Below, in pieces: positions 1 to 5,843 of a stretch of DNA of 9,207 bases. Below the pieces are notes generated by a model. The model was not told where the DNA came from, did no database searches, and saw nothing but the letters and a program-made list of their open reading frames with translations. The position numbers and the translations under genes are program-made. Every line of letters begins with the position of its first letter. Position 1 is the first letter of the stretch. Source of the DNA: Flavobacteriales bacterium UBA4660 (GTDB lineage Bacteria; Bacteroidota; Bacteroidia; Flavobacteriales_D; Sanyastnellaceae); NCBI GenBank assembly GCA_002405435.1, contig DHLU01000250.1:11196-20402 (forward strand), in the 5' to 3' direction.

Positions 1-310
1 CCGCGCTGGCCGCGGCCGGGGCCGAAGCGGCAACCGGTGCTGCCCGATCAGGAGGTGCCGCGGTGGCGTTACCGGTTGCAATAAGCGCAATGGGTTTGCC
101 GACCTGCACCACCTCGTCGGCCTGAACCAGCCGTTTTACCAGAATCCCGTCTTCAGGGGCCGGAACTTCACTGTCTACTTTGTCGGTGGCAATTTCGATG
201 ATAGGTTCGTCCGCCTTTACGGCATCTCCCTCATTCTTAAGCCATTTGATGATGGTGGCTTCGGCGACACTTTCACCCATTTTGGGCAGTAGCAATTCGA
301 TCTGTGACAT
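1..310 (-). CDS. 2-oxo-acid dehydrogenase E2 subunit, N-terminal part (lipoyl domain)
   Basis: Partial gene: 103 codons are visible and the reading frame leaves the window at base 1. The protein starts MSQIELLLPKMGESVAEATI and shows a complete lipoyl domain over residues 2-78. The lipoylated lysine is K44 in the motif IATDKVDSEV. From about residue 80 the sequence becomes an Ala/Pro-rich linker, the usual swinging arm before the peripheral-subunit-binding and acyltransferase domains, which would lie outside the window. In the family, E2 carries acyl groups on lipoate from the E1 decarboxylase to CoA in the cytoplasmic complex. The motif style (PKMGESVAEATIIKWLK) resembles Bacteroidota branched-chain or generic 2-oxo-acid dehydrogenase E2 rather than a typical PDH E2, but substrate class cannot be decided from this domain. 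The ATG at 308-310 is supported by a -7 promoter box 18 bases upstream and by the lipoyl fold starting at residue 3. Confidence 0.93.
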   Translation of the reverse strand, partial: MSQIELLLPKMGESVAEATIIKWLKNEGDAVKADEPIIEIATDKVDSEVPAPEDGILVKRLVQADEVVQVGKPIALIATGNATAAPPDRAAPVAASAPAAASA

Positions 311-328
311 GGTCCGGTTTTTCGCTCG

Positions 329-336
329 CAAACCTA
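329..336 (-). promoter_or_regulatory. Bacteroidota -7 promoter box for the E2 gene
   Basis: Read on the minus strand this is TAGGTTTG, an exact match to the Bacteroidota primary sigma factor -7 consensus TAnnTTTG. It ends 18 bases before the E2 start codon, which implies a 5' leader of about 12-15 bases. I see no clear -33 TTG element at the expected distance. One site is expected to match by chance fairly often, so position relative to the gene is the main support. Confidence 0.6.
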
Positions 337-669
337 CGCCAATATTGCTCATTAAAGAAAGCCCCGGGCATTTCACATCCCGCAGGGCGACCCCTTGATC
401 GCGATGCAAATTTCTTATCCGTGAAAATGGGGTTTACGACGGGAAGTTTGCGTGGCATGCCGAACGGATGGGCATGGTCGCCTGCTTGAAAAGGGTGCTG
501 GAGAAATAAGACCCGACCATTTTTTGTCGCAAAAGTGGCAGGAAAATCCGGCGTTGACCTCACTTACGTGATGCCTGCCAACCTCCTGTTGCCTCATTTC
601 CCCTTGATTCGAATGAGGAATCTGCCCAGTTTTCCCGATGGTGTTGCCCATAGGGTCGTACGCCCATGA
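337..669. other. Intergenic stretch without a recognisable gene
   Basis: This lies between the stop of the ATPase gene and the promoter of the E2 gene. Short open frames exist on both strands (for example 415-651 minus), but their translations look like no family I know and lack a promoter or a coding-like composition. I found no tRNA: the TTCGAAT at 608-614 is not flanked by a pairing T-stem. Small palindromes occur (ATCGCGAT at 398-405, GGCATGCC at 454-461) but no stem followed by a T-run, so no convincing terminator for the ATPase transcript. Confidence 0.6.
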
Positions 670-1863
670 TCAGGGTTTTTCCCACGCATGCCCCGGCATG
701 ATCCGTTTCATGTATTCATCAAAAAGGGGAACGGTAAAAGCAGTATCTCCATGGCCCGGACTCCAGATCATTCCCTTATGGATGAGCTGTGCCCGAAGGG
801 GCGCAAGTCCCGTTACAGATTTATGAAGTTTTTCTGCAATGTCGCCCGAACGGTGGGGGCCCGGACCAAGGTCTGCCATTGCGCGGAGATACACTTTTTC
901 TGATGGCGTAAGCCGTGCAAAACGCACGCGGAAGAACCCGGCGTCCAATGCGGCAAGGGCCTCTATGGATGCGCGCCGAACATCCTCCCGGGTGATGGGC
1001 GAGGCCGAGGAAATGTCCCAGGCATGTTTGGCCCATTCCTGCAGGAAATATGGATAGCCCTGGGTCTCGGCGTAGATGGCATCCAGCGCGGCCGTTTCAA
1101 AAATTACCCCTTCCTCTGCAGCGGGAATGGAAATGGCTTCAGCCGTGTGTTCCCGGCTGAGGGGTTCAAGCTCAGGAAACACAAAAAGTCTTTCCGCATA
1201 CGACTTGGCATCGCCCATCTTACCGCGGATCTGCGGAAGTCCGGCGCCAATAAAAATTACCGGAACGCGGGATTGGGCGCACCGGTGCAGGGCCGTGATG
1301 AGTGCAGCCAATTGGTCTTCTTCCACATACTGAAGTTCGTCAATCAGCAAGGCCAGGGCAGTACCCGCCTGCTGTGCAGCAAGTCCAGACGCCTCCATCA
1401 GTTCGCTGAGGTCATGCTCAAGGTCACCATTATCGGCGAGGCCCGGCTCTGCGTCGAAGTCAAGCGCCACCTCGATGTCATTGAATTTCAGTTTAAGACC
1501 CTTCGCAAATCCGGTAAGCGCTCGCAGCGCGCGGGAGGCCATGTCGCGGGCCTTATCACTTCTGGATATCCGCAACAATGCCTTTCTCAATTGCGGGGCC
1601 AGCAGGGCGGGAAGCGATCGTTTTTCAGGTGCTTCCATCCTGAGGGTGTAAATACCCATGGCTTCAGCATCATCGCGAAACTGGTCCAGTAACACGGTTT
1701 TACCCACACCCCTCAGGCCCACCATAATCAGGCTTTTGGACTGCTTGCCAATGAGGGTGCGCTGCAAGGCTATACCGATCTGCTCCCGAAGTTCATCTCT
1801 GCCGGCTAGCTGTGGCGGCCGTGAACCGGCTCCGGGCGCATAGGGGTTTTTAACGGGGTTCAT
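670..1863 (-). CDS. AAA/STAND-like ATP-binding protein with C-terminal winged helix
   Basis: A 397-residue ATPase. The N-terminus carries the NPYAPGAGSRPPQLAGRDEL signature seen in a widespread family annotated only as ATP-binding or AAA family protein, well represented in Actinobacteria and Proteobacteria. Walker A is GLRGVGKT (49-56) and Walker B is ALLIDELQ (171-178). A sensor-1-like strand is PVIFIGAGLPQI (201-212), and a helical lid carries the QGYPYFLQEWAKHAW segment (268-282). Residues 320-386 look like a winged helix: SEKVYLRAMADLG, then SGDIAEKLHKS, then a wing ending FTVPLFDEYMKR. The layout resembles the Orc1/Cdc6 and MalT-type P-loop families, so DNA binding or ATP-dependent signalling is plausible, but the substrate and partner are unknown. 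No partner gene is adjacent. It is probably transcribed alone from a promoter in the AT-rich gap at 1864-1966. The ATG at 1861-1863 is the natural start because the signature begins at residue 2. The fold is certain; the function is not. Confidence 0.9.
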   Translation of the reverse strand: MNPVKNPYAPGAGSRPPQLAGRDELREQIGIALQRTLIGKQSKSLIMVGLRGVGKTVLLDQFRDDAEAMGIYTLRMEAPEKRSLPALLAPQLRKALLRISRSDKARDMASRALRALTGFAKGLKLKFNDIEVALDFDAEPGLADNGDLEHDLSELMEASGLAAQQAGTALALLIDELQYVEEDQLAALITALHRCAQSRVPVIFIGAGLPQIRGKMGDAKSYAERLFVFPELEPLSREHTAEAISIPAAEEGVIFETAALDAIYAETQGYPYFLQEWAKHAWDISSASPITREDVRRASIEALAALDAGFFRVRFARLTPSEKVYLRAMADLGPGPHRSGDIAEKLHKSVTGLAPLRAQLIHKGMIWSPGHGDTAFTVPLFDEYMKRIMPGHAWEKP

Positions 1864-1923
1864 TTATAGGGATATTACCAAAGTTACAAAGATATTATAA
1901 ATTTAGTAATTTGACTATAAATG
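1861..1923. repeat. 9-bp inverted repeat framing the ATPase promoter
   Basis: CATTTATAG at 1861-1869 and its exact reverse complement CTATAAATG at 1915-1923 are separated by 45 bases. The left arm covers the ATPase start codon and the right arm lies upstream of both -7 boxes, so the arms frame the whole promoter. This could be a pair of operator half-sites, or chance in an AT-rich segment. The arms do not extend beyond 9 bases in either direction. Confidence 0.45.
1879..1894 (-). promoter_or_regulatory. Two abutting -7 promoter boxes upstream of the ATPase gene
   Basis: Read on the minus strand the 16 bases are TATCTTTG followed at once by TAACTTTG. Both are exact matches to TAnnTTTG. They end 23 and 15 bases before the ATPase start codon, so either could set the transcription start. 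The surrounding 1864-1925 segment is strikingly AT-rich compared with the rest of the window, as expected for a promoter. No TTG is evident at -33. Confidence 0.65.
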
Positions 1924-1925
1924 TT

Positions 1926-1944
1926 GGATACCGACCCTGTATCC
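1926..1944 (-). terminator. Hairpin after the glycosyltransferase gene, weak terminator candidate
   Basis: GGATAC (1926-1931) and GTATCC (1939-1944) form a perfect 6-bp stem with a 7-base loop, 22 bases beyond the glycosyltransferase stop codon. On the minus strand the hairpin is followed by an AT-rich stretch but not by a true T-run, so it is only a weak intrinsic terminator candidate. It could also be part of the adjacent ATPase control region. Confidence 0.3.
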
Positions 1945-1966
1945 CGGTGGGAGGAGATAGAAATCT

Positions 1967-3871
1967 TCATGGTTTCACAAAATGCTTCCAGACAACGCCA
2001 AGGTCTCTTCCTACTTTATAATCGCGGGCATAGACCAGGTTCATCTTGGCGCGCTGTTCTTCGCTCAGGGAAGCGAAGGAATAATGCAGGGCAAAGACGC
2101 CAGGTTTCAGGGGAGGAAGGGGAGAGGACGCTCCTGAAACAGGGATGTAGCCGACCCAGGTGTTTTGGCCCGTAAGCACCCTCCAGGTGTCATGCAGCAT
2201 GGCCAGCGGACGGCGGCGGATAAGCAGCAAAACAGGAAAGATGACGAGCGACAGTAGGCATACAAACAAATCGAACAGGCGTTTCTGACGGCGGTTTCTG
2301 GGCAAACTGATGCTGTTCACCTCGAGCAATACATCTCCGGGTGTTTCGATGCTTCCACTGCCTATCACAAACGCCGTTTCCGGAGGCGCAATCTTGAAAT
2401 CGACACCGCGCTGCGCAACGCCGCTCATGGCAGAAATAATGTCGCTGGCGCTGATATCACGCGCACAAAAAACCACCTGATGAAGGTTGTGTACGCGCAC
2501 GATGTCATCCAGCCGCAACACCACACCCTCCGGCACTATGGCCAACACATCGCCTACACGGGTACCCGACTGGTTGAGCAACTGCTGCACGCGCGCCACC
2601 TCGTCGGAGGCACCGGCAATGCCAATGCGCTCACGCCGGTATGACAGTCCTGCATTGCCTTGCCGCAGGGTGTTAGCCAGCACGCGGTTGAGGAAAAACA
2701 CGCCCAGCGCGATCACCATCCCCAACAGCAGCAACGCCCGCGAAAAACGCAGGGCTTCGGGCAGCAGGGAATAGGCCATCAGCAGAATGGCCGATGTGAT
2801 TACTATCGGGCGCACCACCTTCTGGGGCCTTATTGGACTGTCATATCCTCCGGCCAGCCACGTGCCAGCGAGCCACGACAGGGCGCAGGCCATAAACGCA
2901 GTACGCACCAGGTTGACGTCGTAAATCTTGTGTTGCCAGGCAGCATACTGCTCCTTTGCCAGCCACAACAGTCCAAGCGTAAAACCCACGTCGAGCGCAG
3001 GCAGCCACAGCGCCGCGAAAAAACGGCGTACCACAGCCAGTCCGGCCCGCAGCCAGATGGCCACATGAATGATTCCGCTGAACCATTGCGATTGCTTCGC
3101 GGAAAAATGCTTCCGGGCGAATATGACCATCGCCTGGTAAAAGACAAATACATAATTGAGGCTGCCCTTTCGCGTGCTCTCTCCTTTGTAGTGAATGATC
3201 CGGGTACCCGGGTAATAGTAGTTTTTCCAGCCGCCCTGCACGATCCGCCACGACAAATCAATGTCTTCGCCATACATAAAAAACGCCTCGTCAAGTAGGC
3301 CGACCTGGTCGAGCGCCTTTTTGCGCATCAGCATGAAGGCCCCGCTCAGGACCTCGATCTCATGGGTTTGACCGGCATCCAGGTGTCCGAGGTAATAGCG
3401 GTTGAGTTTCGCCGAACGTGGAAAGAGCCGCGAAAGCCCTGAAATCTTGAAAAACGAGGTAGCCGGCGTCGGCAGTCCGCGTTTTGATTCGGGGAGAAAA
3501 CGGCCCTTACCGTCAACCATTTTTACCCCAAGTCCACCCGCGTCAGGATGGCTGTCCATAAAATCCACCACCTTTGAAAAGGTATCATCTTCCACCACAG
3601 TATCGGGATTCAGCAGCAGGATGTATTCGCCGGTCGCCAGACGCATCGCCTGGTTATTGGCCCGAGAGAATCCGGTGTTGTCCTTGTTTTCTATCAGCCT
3701 GGCGGAGGGAAACTTCGTTTTCACCATCGCTACGCTGCCGTCCACTGAATTGTTGTCAACCACCCAAACCTCTGTATCCACTGCCGACGCGGCGCGCATC
3801 ACACTCTGCAGGCATTGCTCGAGGAAATGCTGCACGTTGTAGTTGACAATGATGACTGAGAGGCGGGGCAT
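1967..3871 (-). CDS. Membrane glycosyltransferase: GT2 domain fused to a degenerate sugar-phosphate transferase module
   Basis: A 634-residue protein with two halves. Residues 3-235 are a GT-A fold family 2 glycosyltransferase: nucleotide-binding strand LSVIIVNYN (4-12), VVDNNSVDGS (37-46), the DxD-like NPD (88-90) and the acceptor/catalytic segment FMYGEDIDLSWR (198-209). Rhamnosyltransferase-like (WbbL) enzymes share this pattern, so it probably adds a sugar to a lipid-linked or surface glycan at the inner membrane face. Hydrophobic segments follow at about 265-305, 325-342, 355-372 and 378-396. Residues 414-520 look like the Rossmann/CoA-binding-like domain that precedes the catalytic part of polyprenyl sugar-phosphate transferases. 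Residues 530-634 align with the two ends of that transferase (KRLFDLFVCLL at the start, then TWRVLTGQNTWVG, LKPGV and YARDYKVGRDLGVVWKHF) but the catalytic middle is missing. The GT2 half is therefore the likely enzyme and the C-terminal half a membrane scaffold. The start lies 25 bases after recR, suggesting co-transcription. Confidence 0.88.
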   Translation of the reverse strand: MPRLSVIIVNYNVQHFLEQCLQSVMRAASAVDTEVWVVDNNSVDGSVAMVKTKFPSARLIENKDNTGFSRANNQAMRLATGEYILLLNPDTVVEDDTFSKVVDFMDSHPDAGGLGVKMVDGKGRFLPESKRGLPTPATSFFKISGLSRLFPRSAKLNRYYLGHLDAGQTHEIEVLSGAFMLMRKKALDQVGLLDEAFFMYGEDIDLSWRIVQGGWKNYYYPGTRIIHYKGESTRKGSLNYVFVFYQAMVIFARKHFSAKQSQWFSGIIHVAIWLRAGLAVVRRFFAALWLPALDVGFTLGLLWLAKEQYAAWQHKIYDVNLVRTAFMACALSWLAGTWLAGGYDSPIRPQKVVRPIVITSAILLMAYSLLPEALRFSRALLLLGMVIALGVFFLNRVLANTLRQGNAGLSYRRERIGIAGASDEVARVQQLLNQSGTRVGDVLAIVPEGVVLRLDDIVRVHNLHQVVFCARDISASDIISAMSGVAQRGVDFKIAPPETAFVIGSGSIETPGDVLLEVNSISLPRNRRQKRLFDLFVCLLSLVIFPVLLLIRRRPLAMLHDTWRVLTGQNTWVGYIPVSGASSPLPPLKPGVFALHYSFASLSEEQRAKMNLVYARDYKVGRDLGVVWKHFVKP

Positions 3872-3896
3872 CAGCGGTAACGGAGAAATACCTGAT

Positions 3897-4520
3897 TTAT
3901 CGGTTGGGTTTCAGGGAAGCTTCATAGGTCATGCGCTGTTGGATGCTGCGGCCGAGTGTCGCCTCGTCGGTATACTCCAGTTCACCCCCGACGGCAACCC
4001 CACGGGCAATGGTGGTGATCTTCACCGGCAGGTCCTGCAATTTCCGAAACAGGTAAAAAGCGGTAGTTTCTCCCTCCATGGTGGCGTTGAGGGCCAGCAC
4101 GATTTCGCTGATGCCTCCCGCTTGTACGCGCTGCACCAGCGGGGCAATAAACAATTCTGACGGGCCTACGCCCTCCATCGGTGAAATCAGTCCACCCAGC
4201 ACATGGTAAAGGCCCTGGTACTGCGCCGTATTCTCTACCGCCATTACATCGCGGATGTCGGCCACCACACATACGATTGACGCATCCCGGCCCGGTGACA
4301 GGCAAATGGCACAGCGACCGCTGTCGCTCAAATTGTTGCACACTTCGCAATGCCTGATGTTTTCGCGAAGGCTGATCAGGCTATTGGCAAAGCGCAGCAC
4401 CTCCTCGGGTTTGCGCTTCAGCAGGTCAAGCACCAACCGCAGGGCGGTTTTCCTGCCAATACCGGGCAGGGTGGCCATCTGTGCTGCGGCCTCTTCAATC
4501 AGTTTGGACGAATAACTCAC
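3897..4520 (-). CDS. recR: Recombination mediator protein RecR
   Basis: A 207-residue protein, the normal length for RecR. It shows the N-terminal helix-hairpin-helix (LPGIGRKTALRLVLDLL, 18-34), the four-cysteine zinc site C58, C61, C70 and C73, the Toprim domain with the acidic residue in VENT (95-98) and NATMEGETTA (145-154), and the C-terminal GGELEYTDEATL motif (178-189). RecR acts with RecO, and RecF in many bacteria, to load RecA on SSB-coated single-stranded gaps during cytoplasmic DNA repair. The start is a GTG at 4518-4520. An in-frame TAA lies four codons upstream, so no longer start is possible, and SKLIEEAA matches the usual N-terminus. No exact -7 box was found; TAATTTTA, 5 bases upstream of the GTG, is one base off consensus. 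It leads into the glycosyltransferase gene after 25 bases. Confidence 0.97.
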   Translation of the reverse strand: MSYSSKLIEEAAAQMATLPGIGRKTALRLVLDLLKRKPEEVLRFANSLISLRENIRHCEVCNNLSDSGRCAICLSPGRDASIVCVVADIRDVMAVENTAQYQGLYHVLGGLISPMEGVGPSELFIAPLVQRVQAGGISEIVLALNATMEGETTAFYLFRKLQDLPVKITTIARGVAVGGELEYTDEATLGRSIQQRMTYEASLKPNR

Positions 4521-4524
4521 CGCG

Positions 4525-4557
4525 TAAAATTAACAAGAAGCCGCCTGGCAAGGCTTC
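4525..4557 (-). terminator. Candidate intrinsic terminator between ridA and recR
   Basis: On the minus strand GAAGCC and GGCTTC (4552-4557 and 4537-4542) form a perfect 6-bp stem with a 9-base loop, followed by the T-rich tail TTGTTAATTTT that runs to within a few bases of the recR start. Shape and position after the ridA stop fit a rho-independent terminator. The stem is short and the T-run is interrupted. If real, recR needs its own promoter, which would have to overlap this tail. Confidence 0.45.
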
Positions 4558-4583
4558 GATTCACGCCAACGACCACCCGCCGA

Positions 4584-4976
4584 TCAGGCCTGCGCTGCTA
4601 TCCATGCGGTAGCCTCGATTTCGATAAGCATAGCCGGATCAATTAGTGCGCTGACCTCCACCATGGCGGTAGCGGGTCGCGCAGCCCCGAAAAATTCACC
4701 ATGTACGCGGCCTGCTTCTTCCCAGCGCGCTATATCGGTGACATACATGCGCGTGCGCACTACATCCGACAGTGAGGCACCGGCCTCCCTGAGCGCGGCT
4801 TCAATGATCTGCAGACAGACCCTGGTCTGTCCGGCCATATCGCCAGGATGCTGCAACTGGCCATCTTTCATCGCCGTCGTGCCTGATACTTCAACGAGGT
4901 TACCGACCCGCACAGCCCGGGAATAACCGACCACCGACTCCCACGGCGCTCCGGTTGAAATCTTTTTTCTGATCAT
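4584..4976 (-). CDS. RidA family protein (YjgF/YER057c/UK114), probable 2-iminobutanoate/2-iminopropanoate deaminase
   Basis: A 130-residue protein, the usual RidA length. The family forms trimers that hydrolyse reactive enamine/imine intermediates released by PLP enzymes such as threonine dehydratase. The N-terminal signature GYSRAVRVGNLVEVSGTTA (17-35) and the C-terminal segment RPATAMVEVSALIDPAMLIE (100-119) are clear. R100 corresponds to the catalytic arginine of RidA and E121 to its conserved glutamate. The GAPWE...GYSRAVRVGN style belongs to a Rid subgroup common beside metabolic genes rather than to the archetypal E. coli RidA, so the precise substrate is uncertain. The ATG at 4974-4976 is the likely start. 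A near-consensus -7 box ends only 4 bases upstream of it, which would give a leaderless mRNA. The gene faces away from the plus-strand operon across a 70-base gap. Confidence 0.92.
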   Translation of the reverse strand: MIRKKISTGAPWESVVGYSRAVRVGNLVEVSGTTAMKDGQLQHPGDMAGQTRVCLQIIEAALREAGASLSDVVRTRMYVTDIARWEEAGRVHGEFFGAARPATAMVEVSALIDPAMLIEIEATAWIAAQA

Positions 4977-4980
4977 GCGG

Positions 4981-4988
4981 CGAAGGTA
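4981..4988 (-). promoter_or_regulatory. Near-consensus -7 box for ridA
   Basis: Read on the minus strand this is TACCTTCG, one base off TAnnTTTG, followed by CCGC and the ATG. The geometry (box, four bases, ATG) is identical to that of the exact box on the opposite strand at 5035-5042, which raises confidence a little. It implies a leaderless or almost leaderless transcript. Confidence 0.4.
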
Positions 4989-5034
4989 GCCAGCACCGGC
5001 CCGGGAATGCCCCCCGCTCAGTGGGGCGTCATGC

Positions 5035-5042
5035 TACTTTTG
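5035..5042 (+). promoter_or_regulatory. -7 promoter box of the plus-strand operon
   Basis: TACTTTTG is an exact match to the Bacteroidota -7 consensus. It is followed by CGCT and then an ATG at 5047, so transcription should begin at or next to the start codon of the NDH-2 remnant. It is the only exact box I found before the oxygenase gene and so is the likely promoter for the overlapping genes through 6750. Confidence 0.6.
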
Positions 5043-5046
5043 CGCT

Positions 5047-5274
5047 ATGCGCATTCCGTTGTCAAGCCTTCCCGGTGTGGTCATGATAGGCGGCCGATTT
5101 CGCGGGGTAAAACTGGCAAGGCACCTCGACAAAGAAGGGTTTCAGGTGGTGCTCATCGACCGCCACAACTACCGCCGCCATTCCCGAGACCTCAGGCTGA
5201 CCATTCGCCCATTCAGACGGCCTCCAAACACATCACAACCGAAACTTTCCCTTAAATGGATCAGCAATACCTGA
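5047..5274 (+). pseudogene. Remnant of a type II NADH dehydrogenase (NDH-2) gene, internally deleted
   Basis: The 75-codon frame begins like Bacteroidota NDH-2, the membrane-associated flavoprotein that oxidises NADH and reduces quinone. The segments LPGVVMIGGRFRGVKLARHL (8-27) and EGFQVVLIDRHNY (30-42) match the FAD-binding βαβ unit. The invariant GGGFGG is here GGRFRG: both changed codons (CGA for GGA, CGC for GGC) replace glycine by arginine, so FAD could not bind normally. After HNY the expected HTFQPLLYQVAT block is absent. Instead RDLRLTIRPF (47-56) follows, which resembles the extreme C-terminus of these enzymes as I remember it. The simplest reading is an in-frame deletion of almost the whole ~430-residue protein, then read-through to a TGA at 5272-5274 that overlaps the oxygenase gene by 19 bases. 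A functional small protein cannot be excluded, but the broken FAD motif argues against it. Confidence 0.65.
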
Positions 5275-5843
5275 CGGCGTTTGAACGAGAAGGCGTGCTG
5301 GTATGGCCAGATTTCCGCGATACAGCTGCCTGCCGAGCGTTGCTCGCTTTTATGGATACCAGCGAACAGGAAGGCACCATGCGCGATGCTGCCATCGGCC
5401 GTGGCACCGACGCGCAGATCAATAAGGAGCAGCGCGGCGACCGGATCGCCTGGCTGGAAGGGTCGGAGTCACCCGAAATGATGGCGTTTACCTTTGACAT
5501 GCAGGCGCTGGCACGTGATTTCAATGCCGCCTTTTACCTGGGCATCGACCATTTCGAATTTCACCTCACCCGCTATCCGCCAGGCACCTTCTACAGGCGG
5601 CACAGCGACCGCCACCACCGCGGAAGTCCGCGCATCGTCTCCTTCATCCTCTACCTCAACGAAGGGTGGGTACCCGCCCATGGGGGTCAATTGGTGATTT
5701 ACCGGAAAAATGTTGCACCTTTGTCTATCGAACCGCGGATGGGAACGCTGGCCCTTTTCCTTTCCGAGCTCGAACACGAGGTACTAACTACGACCAAAAC
5801 ACGCAGCAGCGTTACCGGATGGATGAGGCAAAGGACCCACTGA
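5256..5843 (+). CDS. 2-oxoglutarate/Fe(II)-dependent oxygenase, SM-20/PHD-like
   Basis: A 195-residue protein with the double-stranded β-helix fold of Fe(II)/2-oxoglutarate dioxygenases. Iron ligands are H116 and D118 in YRRHSD and H174 in LEHEV. R183, nine residues after the last histidine as in human PHD2, should bind the 2-oxoglutarate carboxylate. The HGGQLVIY segment (142-149) and the closing TRSSVTGWMR are typical. Relatives hydroxylate prolyl residues of proteins or small substrates using O2, releasing CO2 and succinate; the substrate here is unknown. The ATG at 5256 follows the sequence CTTAA and lies inside the end of the NDH-2 remnant. The gene overlaps the next one by 25 bases. It appears intact and of normal length for the SM-20-like bacterial group (about 200 residues). 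Confidence 0.9.
   Translation: MDQQYLTAFEREGVLVWPDFRDTAACRALLAFMDTSEQEGTMRDAAIGRGTDAQINKEQRGDRIAWLEGSESPEMMAFTFDMQALARDFNAAFYLGIDHFEFHLTRYPPGTFYRRHSDRHHRGSPRIVSFILYLNEGWVPAHGGQLVIYRKNVAPLSIEPRMGTLALFLSELEHEVLTTTKTRSSVTGWMRQRTH

Noticed and set aside
600..625. TTCGAATC on the minus strand, like a tRNA T-loop
   Set aside because: The flanking bases do not form a 5-bp T-stem, and no acceptor or anticodon arms are found nearby.
415..651. 78-codon minus-strand frame in the gap between the ATPase and E2 genes
   Set aside because: It has no -7 box, no similarity I recognise and an unconvincing composition. Overlapping alternatives in other frames are equally long.
687..700. CATGCC-CC-GGCATG palindrome near the end of the ATPase gene
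   Set aside because: It lies within coding sequence for MPGHA, has no T-run after it and is short enough to arise by chance.
1024..1692. 222-codon plus-strand frame opposite the ATPase gene
   Set aside because: It lies antisense to a gene with intact Walker motifs; it has no family resemblance and no promoter.
1921..2175. 84-codon plus-strand frame starting at the right arm of the inverted repeat
   Set aside because: Most of it is antisense to the end of the glycosyltransferase, with no family resemblance and no -7 box on the plus strand.
2660..3298. 212-codon plus-strand frame opposite the glycosyltransferase
   Set aside because: Antisense shadow: rich in Gln, His and Arg, with no domain signature.
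5009..5027. GCCCC...GGGGC hairpin in the divergent promoter gap
   Set aside because: Only a 5-bp stem with a 9-base loop, no T-run, and it lies between divergent starts, so it is not a terminator. It could be an operator but nothing supports that.
5666..5818. Upstream extension of the GNAT-like gene to an ATG at 5666
   Set aside because: The extra 51 residues overlap the catalytic end of the oxygenase gene in another frame and match nothing in the family.
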